A DNA stretch of 64,000 nt from Winogradskyella pacifica (GTDB lineage: Bacteria; Bacteroidota; Bacteroidia; Flavobacteriales; Flavobacteriaceae): positions 1 to 64,000 of the forward strand of contig NZ_JABFDI010000002.1 in the NCBI RefSeq assembly GCF_013403915.1, written 5' to 3'. Below are positions 17,577-26,581 of this stretch, one piece after another. A program made the translations under genes and the position numbers. The notes beneath the pieces were generated by a model that did not search any database, was not told the origin of the DNA, and saw nothing but the letters and a program-made list of their open reading frames with translations. Position 1 is the first letter of the stretch. Each line of letters opens with the position of its first letter.

Positions 17577-20507
17577 TTAAAAATCTACATTTACTCCAAA
17601 AACAAATGATCTAGGTCTTGGATAGAAATTACTATCAATACCACCAGTGATTTCTGGATCTAAGCCTTTATAGTCTGTTATGGTTGCAACATTCTGTACA
17701 GAACCATACAATCTTAAGGATACATCTTTAATAGCACTATCTAAGGTATAACCTAAGGTAATATTATCAATTTTAAAGAATGAAGCGTCTTCAATATAAT
17801 GACTACTTAAAAACGTGTTTTCATTAGATTGATTTACAAATCCATTATCTAAATAGCTTGAATGTAAATTTGATAAAAAGTTATTAGTTGTTGGTATTAC
17901 ACCATCTAAATAAGAGTTTCCCGCTGATACATCATTGTACGCATAGTTTCCTATATTGGCTCTAGTGACAACAGCCAAATCCCATTTTTTATAGCTTAAG
18001 TTGGTGTTTAATCCCATTAAGATATCAGCATAAGGATCTTTATAGATGTATTTGTCAGCATCATTTATAACGTTGTCTCCATTTCTATCAACAAACGCGC
18101 CTTCTATTGGTTTTCCGCTAGTATCATATACTTGTTGAAAGACGTAAAAGCTATAAGGTGCTTCACCTTCAGTGTGTAATTGTACATTGTTTCCTGTTCC
18201 TGCACTAATTCCTCCTGTTTCTTGTACGAATGGTAAATCAGTGATTTCATTTTCATTAAGTGAAATATTATAATTTATAGACCACTCAAAATCGTCTGTT
18301 CTTATAGGTATTAGATTTAATGTAAATTCTACACCTCGGTTTTGCATGTCTCCAATGTTCTTTTCTATTTGAGATCCAAAATTTGTAAAAGGATCTACAG
18401 ATGCTGAAGCGATTAAGTCTTTAGTTTGTTTTTGATATAAGTTAACCGAACCAGAAACTCTTCTATTAAACAAACTGTAGTCAATACCAATATTAAAGGT
18501 GTTACCAATTTCCCATTTTAAATCTTCATTTAAAGGATCTGGTCTGTACGTTTGGTAAAATGAATTTCCAAATTGATAATTCGCAGTAGATTCACTACCA
18601 GAATAACGTGTTAAAAATAAGTAATCACCTAAACCATTTACGTTACCAACTTCACCATATCCAACACGTAACTTAAGTTCATTTACATTATTACTAGCAT
18701 TTAAAAAGTCTTCATTGTGTAAATTCCAAGCTAATGCTACAGAGGGGAAATAACCCCAACGGTCATCTGGATTTAATTTGGAAGAAGCATCAGCTCTTAA
18801 AGTAGCTGTTACTAAATACTTTCCATCATAATCGTAGTTTAAACGACCAAAATAAGATAAGAGTACATTTTTAGATTTATCTATAAATTCAAAATCATTT
18901 CCGTCTTCCTCGGCCTCACTGTCGTAACTAAAATTATCATATTCAAATGATTGATACGAATATCCCGCAACGGCATTAATATTATGCACGTCTTTTATTG
19001 ATTTTGTATAGGTGAAATAAGCATCAAATAACTGATTTGTAGAAATATTAGAATAAGTATTTCTCGATCCATTCCATGTTAAATCTGAAGTTGGTATTAA
19101 GTCAGAAACTAAAGTTCTACCATTACTATTAGATTTATCAATACCAGTACTTATAGTTGCAGTAATATCTGGGAAGAAATGTAACTTGTAATCTGCTTTC
19201 GCATTTAAGATATAACGTCTAACCTCCGAACTATCATCTCTTAAATTTAATAAGGCAACAGGGTTGGTTCCTGCTAAGTTAGGTTGTTGACCAGTTGAAG
19301 CATCAATCCAAGAAAAATAACCTCCAAACTGTGAGTTTGGGTCATAAACAGATTGTGTAGGATCAAAACTATTGGCATTGCCAATTGCTCCTCTATCTGC
19401 AAATGTATTTTCCGTATAATTTCCTCTAGCAGAAATATCAAATTTTAAATGATCATCAAAGAATTTTGGTGATAAGTTTAAAGACGCTGTAGTTCTTTGG
19501 AAATTATCTCCAATTAAATTACCATCATGGTCTGAGTGACCAAGTGAAACTCTCATTGGTACTCCAAATGCACTACCTAATGCACTAAAAGAATGGTCTT
19601 GCCCAAACGCCGTTTGATATATTTCATCTTGCCAATTCGTATTAGAATTACCTAAAAGTGCAATAGTAGCAGCATTCGCATTAGGATGGCTATTTACGAT
19701 GTCTCTAAATTGATCCGCACTTAATACATCAACTCTGTCTATAGATGTATGAACAGTTGTAGACGTTGTTGCGCTAAATCTAAAATCGGTGTCTTTACCT
19801 TTTTTAGTCGTAATCATAATTACACCATTAGCTCCTCTAGATCCGTAAATTGAAGTAGCAGACGCATCTTTCAATACGGTCATACTTTCAATATCGTTAG
19901 GATTAATGAGGTTAAGGGGGTTTCTAGAACCTCCTACACCGCCTCCATCTAATGGTACACCGTCTAATACGATTAATGGATTACTAGATAATGATAAAGA
20001 CCCATTACCTCTAATGATAATGTTCTGTCCATCACCTGGAGATCCACTTCCAGAAGTAACTGACACACCAGCTATTTTACCAGATATTAATTGTTGTGCA
20101 GAAACAAGAGGACCTTGATTGAAATCATCAGACTTTATTAAGTCTGCAGCTCCAGTTAAATCATCCTTTTTTACAGAGCCGTAACCAACAAGTATAACCT
20201 CATCTAATTGAGAAGCATCCTCCTCTATAACGATATCAATACTAGCCTGGCCTATAAACTCAATCTCTTGTGTTGTGTAACCAAGATAAGAGATTACAAT
20301 AATGTCACCTTGGTTTACTTCTAATGAATATTTACCATCAAAATCCGTAGCGGTTCCTCTGGCAGTACCCTTAATAATAACATTTACGCCTGGTAGAGGC
20401 ATGGCGTTTGCTTTATCTGTAACAGTACCAGTTACGGTAGATTGTGCCATCAATATTGCTGGCAGCATAATGAGACAGAATAGTAAAGCATTTAAAACTG
20501 TTTTCAT
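17577..20507 (-). CDS. susC: SusC/RagA-family TonB-dependent glucan transporter
   Basis: 976 aa. Signal peptide 1-21 (ends ILMAQ), then a carboxypeptidase-regulatory-like beta domain (23-105: VTGTVTDKANAMPLPGVNV, GTATDFDGKYSL), the SusC signature DEVILVGYGSVKKDDLTGA (102-120), a plug with ISGKIAGVSVTSGSGSPGDG and NPLIVLDGVPLDG, and a beta-barrel of about 750 residues ending in FVFGVNVDF. It would import malto-oligosaccharides across the outer membrane together with SusD, using TonB energy. First gene of the leftward operon susC-susD-susE-amylase. A perfect LacI-type palindrome lies 110 bases upstream of its start, next to a near-consensus -7 element, which suggests repression by the divergent LacI regulator. 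Confidence 0.95.
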   Translation of the reverse strand: MKTVLNALLFCLIMLPAILMAQSTVTGTVTDKANAMPLPGVNVIIKGTARGTATDFDGKYSLEVNQGDIIVISYLGYTTQEIEFIGQASIDIVIEEDASQLDEVILVGYGSVKKDDLTGAADLIKSDDFNQGPLVSAQQLISGKIAGVSVTSGSGSPGDGQNIIIRGNGSLSLSSNPLIVLDGVPLDGGGVGGSRNPLNLINPNDIESMTVLKDASATSIYGSRGANGVIMITTKKGKDTDFRFSATTSTTVHTSIDRVDVLSADQFRDIVNSHPNANAATIALLGNSNTNWQDEIYQTAFGQDHSFSALGSAFGVPMRVSLGHSDHDGNLIGDNFQRTTASLNLSPKFFDDHLKFDISARGNYTENTFADRGAIGNANSFDPTQSVYDPNSQFGGYFSWIDASTGQQPNLAGTNPVALLNLRDDSSEVRRYILNAKADYKLHFFPDITATISTGIDKSNSNGRTLVSDLIPTSDLTWNGSRNTYSNISTNQLFDAYFTYTKSIKDVHNINAVAGYSYQSFEYDNFSYDSEAEEDGNDFEFIDKSKNVLLSYFGRLNYDYDGKYLVTATLRADASSKLNPDDRWGYFPSVALAWNLHNEDFLNASNNVNELKLRVGYGEVGNVNGLGDYLFLTRYSGSESTANYQFGNSFYQTYRPDPLNEDLKWEIGNTFNIGIDYSLFNRRVSGSVNLYQKQTKDLIASASVDPFTNFGSQIEKNIGDMQNRGVEFTLNLIPIRTDDFEWSINYNISLNENEITDLPFVQETGGISAGTGNNVQLHTEGEAPYSFYVFQQVYDTSGKPIEGAFVDRNGDNVINDADKYIYKDPYADILMGLNTNLSYKKWDLAVVTRANIGNYAYNDVSAGNSYLDGVIPTTNNFLSNLHSSYLDNGFVNQSNENTFLSSHYIEDASFFKIDNITLGYTLDSAIKDVSLRLYGSVQNVATITDYKGLDPEITGGIDSNFYPRPRSFVFGVNVDF

Positions 20508-20866
20508 AAAATGTATTTAAGTTAATTGCTTATTTAATTGGTTTATATTTTCACTTCTCGGGTTAAATCTATGTAAATTTAATGTGAATTGATGTTTTAA
20601 AAAGATGACGAAAGTAACGAAAACGTTTTCGTGTTAAAAACTTTTCTTAAAATAGCAACATTAGGAGAAGATTAGCGAAAAACTGAGTATCTTTTATTGA
20701 AAATGTCTAAAAATTGCGAAGTCAAAAATTCTTTAATTTAATATTTGACTTATATTCGTTTATTCTTAGTCTTAATTTAAGAATCACAGATATTAAGTGT
20801 TTTTTACTTAAAAGAGAGATTTTGTTGAGGCGAGATGTGATAAAAATAAAGAATTAAAATATACAC
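20508..20866. promoter_or_regulatory. Divergent control region of the glucan locus
   Basis: This 359-base region lies between susC (-) and the LacI gene (+). It holds the 16-bp operator at 20617-20632; a minus-strand TACTTTCG (20609-20616), one base from the -7 consensus and touching the operator; and a 17-base element (20543-20559) repeated exactly upstream of the sugar-transporter gene. On the + strand TATATTCG (about 20751-20758) is one base from the -7 consensus and could serve the regulator gene. No gene was seen. Confidence 0.6.
20617..20632. promoter_or_regulatory. Perfect 16-bp LacI-family operator candidate
   Basis: ACGAAAACGTTTTCGT is a perfect palindrome with the central CG that LacI/GalR-family proteins intercalate. 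It lies 110 bases upstream of the susC start, immediately next to a -7-like element on the minus strand, and about 235 bases before the LacI-family gene. It is the only copy I found in the glucan locus. Confidence 0.75.
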
Positions 20867-21913
20867 ATGAAAAGGAAAATAACATTAAAACAAATTGCTA
20901 GGGAACTTGATGTTTCTATTTCTACGGTGTCTAAGGCGTTGCGTAATAGTGCAGAAATCAGCGACGATACCAAACAGAAAGTTCAAGCATTTGCTAAACT
21001 ATATAATTATAGGCCCAATAATATTGCCTTAAGTCTTAAGAATAGACGGACAAATACAATAGGTATTATAATACCTGAGATTGTGCACCATTTTTTTTCA
21101 AAGGTTATTAGTGGAGTTGAGCTTGTAGCTAATAAAAGAGGTTATAATGTTATTATTGGTTTATCTAACGAGTCGTTTTCCAAAGAGGTAATTAACATGG
21201 AAATGCTAGCAAATGGTAGTATTGATGGTTTTATTTTATCGATGTCTAAGGAAACCTTAAAGTTGCAAGATTACCATCACTTTAATGAAACGATGACTCA
21301 GGGCATGCCTATTGTAATGTTTGATCGTGTTGTTTCCGATGTAAAATGTGATAAAGTTATTGTTGATGATTTTAATGGTGCAAAAAAAGCAGTTGGTAAA
21401 CTGATTGAAAACGGGTGTAAGTCAATAGCTTTAATTACCACAAAAGATTACGTAAGTGTTGGTAAATTAAGGACTCAGGGCTATCTTGAAGCTTTGGAAG
21501 AACACCAAATGCCACCAAAGGCAGAATTAATTCTAAAAATTGATGAGTCTTTAGATTATGAAGCTCATTTAGAAGCACTTGAAAAGGAAATAGAACAATT
21601 GTTTCAGTCCAATCCCAAATTAGATGGTGTTTTTGCGGTGAATGAAATTTATGCTTTATTGGCTATGAAAGTCGCTCGTAAATTAGGTCTAGACGTGCCT
21701 AATGATGTGCAAGTTATTGGCTTTACAGATGGTGTGTTATCAAAGCACGCAACGCCGAGTCTTACTACGGTGAGTCAACATGCGCAGCAGATGGGCGAAA
21801 AAGCAGCAGAACTATTAATTGATAAGTTAGAGAGCGAATTTAATAGTGCGGATGAGGTGTTTCAAACCGTGGTAATTACTACCGATTTAGTTAAGAGAGA
21901 ATCTACCAAATAA
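20867..21913 (+). CDS. LacI-family transcriptional regulator
   Basis: 348 aa. Residues 4-24 form the LacI helix-turn-helix (ITLKQIARELDVSISTVSKAL), followed by the hinge with YRPNNIALSLKNRRT. Residues 62-340 are a periplasmic-binding-protein-like sensor domain (TIGIIIPEIVHHFFSKVISG; VIGFTDGVLSKHATPSLTTV). Family knowledge: these proteins bind palindromic operators and release on binding a sugar or sugar-phosphate. Its place between the susC arm and the transporter/hydrolase arm makes it the likely local switch responding to maltose or a related glucan product. The gap to the next gene (132 bases) contains its own promoter, so it may be transcribed separately. Confidence 0.93.
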   Translation: MKRKITLKQIARELDVSISTVSKALRNSAEISDDTKQKVQAFAKLYNYRPNNIALSLKNRRTNTIGIIIPEIVHHFFSKVISGVELVANKRGYNVIIGLSNESFSKEVINMEMLANGSIDGFILSMSKETLKLQDYHHFNETMTQGMPIVMFDRVVSDVKCDKVIVDDFNGAKKAVGKLIENGCKSIALITTKDYVSVGKLRTQGYLEALEEHQMPPKAELILKIDESLDYEAHLEALEKEIEQLFQSNPKLDGVFAVNEIYALLAMKVARKLGLDVPNDVQVIGFTDGVLSKHATPSLTTVSQHAQQMGEKAAELLIDKLESEFNSADEVFQTVVITTDLVKRESTK

Positions 21914-21923
21914 AAATTTATCA

Positions 21924-21952
21924 TTGCCGTTTTAAAATCTTTTATATCTTTG
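21924..21952 (+). promoter_or_regulatory. Bacteroidota-type promoter of the sugar-transporter arm
   Basis: TTG (21924-21926) and TATCTTTG (21945-21952, full match to TAnnTTTG) are 18 bases apart, the spacing expected for the major sigma factor of Bacteroidota. The start site would fall near 21959, leaving a leader of about 87 bases before the MFS gene. That leader contains the second copy (21968-21984) of a 17-base sequence also present upstream of susC. Confidence 0.65.
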
Positions 21953-22045
21953 TCGCATATTCAAAACTTATATTTTCACTTCTCAACCTAAGTTTTGATA
22001 AGCTAAGCTTGTCAGAATAGTATTAACTCTAATTATACTATTTTA

Positions 22046-23404
22046 ATGGAAAAGCGTAGATTAAGTTTCTGGCAAATTTGGAACATGAGTTTCGGATTTC
22101 TGGGGATACAGATGGGTTTTGCCCTTCAAAATGCCAACGCAAGTAGAATTCTTCAAATTTTTGGAGCAGATGTTCACGAACTATCATGGTTTTGGATCAT
22201 TGCACCCTTAATGGGGCTAATCGTTCAACCAATTGTTGGATATTATAGCGATAAAACTTGGGGTAAATTAGGACGAAGAAAACCTTATTTTTTAGTAGGT
22301 GCCATTCTATCGTCAATTGGTCTTGTGCTTATGCCACAAGCAGACATGTTCATTGCATTTTTACCAGCACTATGGGTTGGAGCAGGAATGCTTATGATTA
22401 TGGATGCCTCTTTTAATATTGCTATGGAGCCTTTTAGGGCTTTAGTAGGTGATAATTTAAGAACCGATCAGCGTACGGCAGGTTTTAGTATTCAAACCGC
22501 TTTAATAGGATTCGGGGCCGTTATTGGGTCTTGGTTACCTTATGCATTAACCAATTGGTTTGGTGTTTCAAATGAGACGATTGCAGGTGTTGTTCCAACA
22601 AATTTAATTTTATCGTTTATTATTGGAGCCGTTATTTTAATTATATCAATTTTAGTAACTGTTGTAACCACAAAAGAATATTCTCCAGAAGAATTAAATA
22701 GCTTTGAAGATCAACACGAAGGTTCTGATAAGGAACACGTAGATGATGACGAAAAATCGAGTCTTTTCGATATTTTCGATGATTTCAGAAAAATGCCAAC
22801 AACAATGCGTCAATTAAGTTGGGTGCAATTCTTTTCTTGGTTCGGTCTTTTTGGGATGTGGGTATTTGCTACACCGGCAATTGCTCAGCATATTTATGGT
22901 TTGCCTTATACAGATAGTAGCAGTTCTACGTATCAGGATGCTGGTGATTGGATTGGTATTCTCTTTGGAGTGTATAATCTAGTTTCTGCGTTTTATGCGT
23001 TTGCACTTCCTTATATCGCTAAGAAAATAGGAAGAAAACGTACACATGCGATATCATTGGTCATAGGTGGATTAGGGCTACTTTCAATTTACATCATGCC
23101 AGACAAAAACTGGCTTATCGTTTCTATGATTGGTATAGGAATTGCTTGGGCAAGTATTTTAGCGATGCCGTATGCTATTTTAGCAGGTTCAATTTCTCCA
23201 AAAAAGATGGGGGTTTATATGGGAATTTTTAATTTTTTCATTGTAATTCCTCAAATAATTAACGCCTTAATTGGTGGGCCTCTTGTTAAATATGCATATG
23301 GTAATCAAGCCATATTTGCTTTAATGATGAGTGGTGTTAGTTTTTTAATCGCAGCAGCATTAGTATCAAAAGTTAAAGACGTTGATGACGTTATTCAAAA
23401 ATAA
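22046..23404 (+). CDS. SLC45/GPH-type MFS maltose transporter
   Basis: 452-aa inner-membrane protein with about 12 helices. The N-terminal SFWQIWNMSFGFLGIQMGFALQNANASRI, split around residues 7-35, and the first cytoplasmic loop YYSDKTWGKLGRRKPYFLVG (residues 65-85) are typical of the SLC45/sucrose-maltose cation symporter branch. A charged loop (about 212-245) divides the two halves. In Bacteroidota starch loci this type of gene carries maltose into the cytoplasm. It starts the arm transporter-pgmB-GH65; pgmB follows after 4 bases. Confidence 0.9.
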   Translation: MEKRRLSFWQIWNMSFGFLGIQMGFALQNANASRILQIFGADVHELSWFWIIAPLMGLIVQPIVGYYSDKTWGKLGRRKPYFLVGAILSSIGLVLMPQADMFIAFLPALWVGAGMLMIMDASFNIAMEPFRALVGDNLRTDQRTAGFSIQTALIGFGAVIGSWLPYALTNWFGVSNETIAGVVPTNLILSFIIGAVILIISILVTVVTTKEYSPEELNSFEDQHEGSDKEHVDDDEKSSLFDIFDDFRKMPTTMRQLSWVQFFSWFGLFGMWVFATPAIAQHIYGLPYTDSSSSTYQDAGDWIGILFGVYNLVSAFYAFALPYIAKKIGRKRTHAISLVIGGLGLLSIYIMPDKNWLIVSMIGIGIAWASILAMPYAILAGSISPKKMGVYMGIFNFFIVIPQIINALIGGPLVKYAYGNQAIFALMMSGVSFLIAAALVSKVKDVDDVIQK

Positions 23405-23408
23405 ATAG

Positions 23409-24065
23409 ATGAACAAAAAAGGATTCATATTCGATTTAGATGGTGTCATTGTAGATACCGCAAAATATCACTTTTTAGCATGGCAACAACTGGCTAAAGG
23501 TTTAGATATAAATTTTACAGAAGAAGAAAACGAACAACTTAAAGGTGTAAGCCGTGTGCGTTCTTTAGAAAAAATCTTGGCTTGGGGAAATAAAACCATT
23601 TCGCAAGATTTGTTTAACGAACTCATGAGTAAAAAGAACGAAGAGTATTTAAGTTACATCGCAGAAATGGATGAGAATGAAATACTACCAGATGTTCCAA
23701 GAGTGCTTAACACTTTAAAAGAAAAAAATCAGCCTATTTCATTAGGTTCTGCAAGTAAAAATGCTAGAATAATTTTAGATCGTGTTCACCTAAAATCTAG
23801 TTTCGATGCTATTGTAGATGGAAATGATGTAACAAAAGCAAAACCAGATCCAGAGGTGTTTTTAATAGCAGCGAAGGAAATTAATATAAAGCCAGAAGAT
23901 TGTATCGTTTTTGAAGATTCAGTCGCAGGTGTTACTGCTGCGAATGCGGCAAATATGATTTCAATAGGAATCGGGAGTAAAGATGTCTTAGGGCATGCCA
24001 CATACGTATTCAATGATTTTACTGAAATCTCAGATGATTTTATAAAATCTCTAATCGAAAATTAA
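23409..24065 (+). CDS. pgmB: Beta-phosphoglucomutase
   Basis: 218-aa HAD-superfamily enzyme that converts beta-glucose-1-phosphate to glucose-6-phosphate. The nucleophile motif FDLDGVIVDT (Asp9, Asp11) is at the N-terminus; LKGVSRVRSLEKIL carries the GVSR substrate-recognition signature of beta-PGM in the cap domain; LGSASKN and KAKPDPEVFL supply the remaining HAD motifs and DSVAGV the last acidic residue. It lies 4 bases after the transporter and 45 before the GH65 phosphorylase, whose inverting reaction yields exactly this substrate. Confidence 0.94.
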   Translation: MNKKGFIFDLDGVIVDTAKYHFLAWQQLAKGLDINFTEEENEQLKGVSRVRSLEKILAWGNKTISQDLFNELMSKKNEEYLSYIAEMDENEILPDVPRVLNTLKEKNQPISLGSASKNARIILDRVHLKSSFDAIVDGNDVTKAKPDPEVFLIAAKEINIKPEDCIVFEDSVAGVTAANAANMISIGIGSKDVLGHATYVFNDFTEISDDFIKSLIEN

Positions 24066-24110
24066 TCAAAAGTAAAACGTCTCATTTAGAGATTTTTAAA
24101 TAATATTATA

Positions 24111-26417
24111 ATGAACCTAGATTACATCATCCCAAACAACTGGTCAATTTTAGAAGAAGGATTCGACCCAAATCAGGTAAAGGCATCAGAAAGTTTGTTC
24201 AGTATCGGTAATGGTGCGATGGGACAACGTGCCAATTTTGAAGAAAAATATTCAGGCCCAACCTTTCAAGGTAGCTATATTGCTGGCGTTTACTATCCCG
24301 ATAAAACCAGAGTAGGTTGGTGGAAAAATGGGTACCCAGAATATTTTGCTAAAGTATTGAATGCGCCAAGTTGGATAGGAATTAATGTAACTATTAATAA
24401 CGAGCAACTCGATTTATTCGCCTGTAAAAACGTGAAAGACTTTCGAAGAGAATTAAACATGAAAGTGGGTTGGTTATCGCGTAGTTTCGTGGCCACGCTT
24501 CAAAATGATATTGAAGTTGAAGTCAAAACCAAACGATTCTTAAGTCTAGATTTAGACGAAGTTGGAGCAATTGATTTTAACATCACACCTTTAAATTCTG
24601 ATGCGGAAATTACTTTCGAACCTTATTTAGATTCAGGTATAACAAACGAAGATACCAATTGGGATGATAAGTTTTGGGATACTTTAAATGTGAGTCACGA
24701 GAATAATCAAGCCTTTATTCAGGCTAAAACCATGAAAACAGATTTCTATACCTGTACGTTTATGGAATCTCAAGTTTTTATTGATGGTAAATCTGTAGTG
24801 AATAAACCAGATTTTGCTTCAGATGCTCATTTGGCGTCTTTCAGTTATACTTATAATGTTAAGAAAGATGAAACGTATACCATTCATAAATTTGGTGGTT
24901 ATACGGTAGATCGTAATCATGATAAAAATGAATTAGTTGCAGCGGCAAAGTCTATATTAAGCAAAGCTACAGACGCTGGTTTTTCTAAGTTATTAGACAA
25001 CCAAAAAGAAGCTTGGGCTAAAATTTGGGATATGGCAGATATCACAATTGATGGTGATGTTAAAGCACAACAAGGTATTCGTTTTAATATTTTTCATCTA
25101 AACCAAACGTATTCAGGTACAGATGCCACTTTAAATATTGGTCCAAAAGGATTTACGGGCGAAAAGTACGGAGGAAGTACCTATTGGGATACTGAGGCCT
25201 ATTGTATTCCATTTTACATGGCAACAAAAGACCAAGAAGTTGCTAGAAACCTTTTAAAATACCGTTATAACCATCTTGAAAAAGCCATCGAAAATGCTCA
25301 GAAATTAGGTTTTTCAAACGGAGCGGCGTTGTATCCTATGGTTACGATGAATGGTGAAGAATGCCATAACGAATGGGAAATTACGTTTGAAGAAATTCAC
25401 AGAAACGGAGCCATTGCTTTTGCAATATTCAACTATTATAGGTATACAGGAGATTTTAGTTACATTCCAGAAATGGGACTTGAGGTTCTTATCGGAATTT
25501 CACGTTTTTGGCACCAAAGAGCCAACTTTTCTACCCATAAGAATAAATACATGATTTTGGGTGTTACTGGACCAAACGAATACGAAAACAACGTTAACAA
25601 TAATTGGTACACTAACTATATTGCCAAATGGTGTATTGATTATACTTTAGAAACGATTGAAAAAGTAAAGGAAGGTCATAGTGTTGATTTTGAAAGAATT
25701 TCAGGGAAAACAAATATTTCACATGAAGAATTAGCGCTTTGGAAAAAAGTAGCCGACAACATGTATTTCCCATATTCAGAAGAACATAATGTGTTTTTAC
25801 AACAAGATGGCTTTTTAGACAAAGAACTAATTACGGTTGAAGATTTAGATCAAGCACAACGACCAATTAACCAAAAATGGTCTTGGGATAGGATCTTACG
25901 TTCACCATATATTAAGCAAGCGGATATTCTTCAAGGATTCTATTTCTTTGAAGATGATTTTTCAACTGAAGAATTAGAACGCCATTTCAAATTTTATGAA
26001 CCTTTTACAGTTCACGAAAGTTCATTATCTCCTTGCGTGCATAGTATTCAAGCAGCTAAGTTAGATCGCATGGATCAGGCCTATACATTCTATTTAAGAA
26101 CATCGCGATTAGATTTAGATGACTATAATCACGAAGTACACGAAGGGTTACATATTACCTCAATGGCTGGTACTTGGATGAGTATTGTTGAAGGTTTTGG
26201 TGGTATGCGTATTAAAAATGACACCTTGTCTTTTGAGCCTAAAATTCCAAACCAATGGGATGCTTATTCTTTTAAAGTGAATTTTAGAAATCAGATAATT
26301 AAAGTCAGCGTTAATCAAAATGAAACGCAATTTCAATTGGAAGGAGATACCGATTTACAAATTTTAGTTAATGGTAAAGAACTAACTATAAGTCCTAATA
26401 ATTTAGTAACGGTTTAA
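24111..26417 (+). CDS. GH65 maltose (or related disaccharide) phosphorylase
   Basis: 768 aa, usual length for GH65. N-terminal beta-sandwich (about 1-270), helical linker, an (alpha/alpha)6 catalytic barrel (about 315-680) and a C-terminal beta cap. The segment ECHNEWEITFEEIHRN (417-432) contains the general acid of the family, and GGSTYWDTEAYCIPFY (354-369) lines the active site. No signal peptide, so it is cytoplasmic. Maltose phosphorylase splits maltose plus phosphate into glucose and beta-glucose-1-phosphate; trehalose, kojibiose or nigerose phosphorylases share the fold, but the starch context and the adjacent pgmB favour maltose. Confidence 0.9.
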   Translation: MNLDYIIPNNWSILEEGFDPNQVKASESLFSIGNGAMGQRANFEEKYSGPTFQGSYIAGVYYPDKTRVGWWKNGYPEYFAKVLNAPSWIGINVTINNEQLDLFACKNVKDFRRELNMKVGWLSRSFVATLQNDIEVEVKTKRFLSLDLDEVGAIDFNITPLNSDAEITFEPYLDSGITNEDTNWDDKFWDTLNVSHENNQAFIQAKTMKTDFYTCTFMESQVFIDGKSVVNKPDFASDAHLASFSYTYNVKKDETYTIHKFGGYTVDRNHDKNELVAAAKSILSKATDAGFSKLLDNQKEAWAKIWDMADITIDGDVKAQQGIRFNIFHLNQTYSGTDATLNIGPKGFTGEKYGGSTYWDTEAYCIPFYMATKDQEVARNLLKYRYNHLEKAIENAQKLGFSNGAALYPMVTMNGEECHNEWEITFEEIHRNGAIAFAIFNYYRYTGDFSYIPEMGLEVLIGISRFWHQRANFSTHKNKYMILGVTGPNEYENNVNNNWYTNYIAKWCIDYTLETIEKVKEGHSVDFERISGKTNISHEELALWKKVADNMYFPYSEEHNVFLQQDGFLDKELITVEDLDQAQRPINQKWSWDRILRSPYIKQADILQGFYFFEDDFSTEELERHFKFYEPFTVHESSLSPCVHSIQAAKLDRMDQAYTFYLRTSRLDLDDYNHEVHEGLHITSMAGTWMSIVEGFGGMRIKNDTLSFEPKIPNQWDAYSFKVNFRNQIIKVSVNQNETQFQLEGDTDLQILVNGKELTISPNNLVTV

Positions 26418-26475
26418 ATCTTCTAGCCTTGTTTAAAAAGGTCTAATGATACTTGAACAATCATAATTTTAATAT

Positions 26476-26503
26476 CCTGCAAGGTTTTCAAAACCTTGTA
26501 GGT
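26476..26503. repeat. Palindromic intergenic repeat, copy 1
   Basis: CCTGCAAGGTTTT and AAAACCTTGTAGG form an imperfect palindrome (13-bp arms with one G-T pair) in the gap between the GH65 gene and the next GH13 gene. Close copies occur at 29584-29611 and 33942-33969. Confidence 0.85.
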
Positions 26504-26581
26504 ATTTTTACATAATAAAATGAATTAGAATCCATTTTAATCCAGTTAGGTCTATAACCTGAATGTCAAAATATCAATAAT

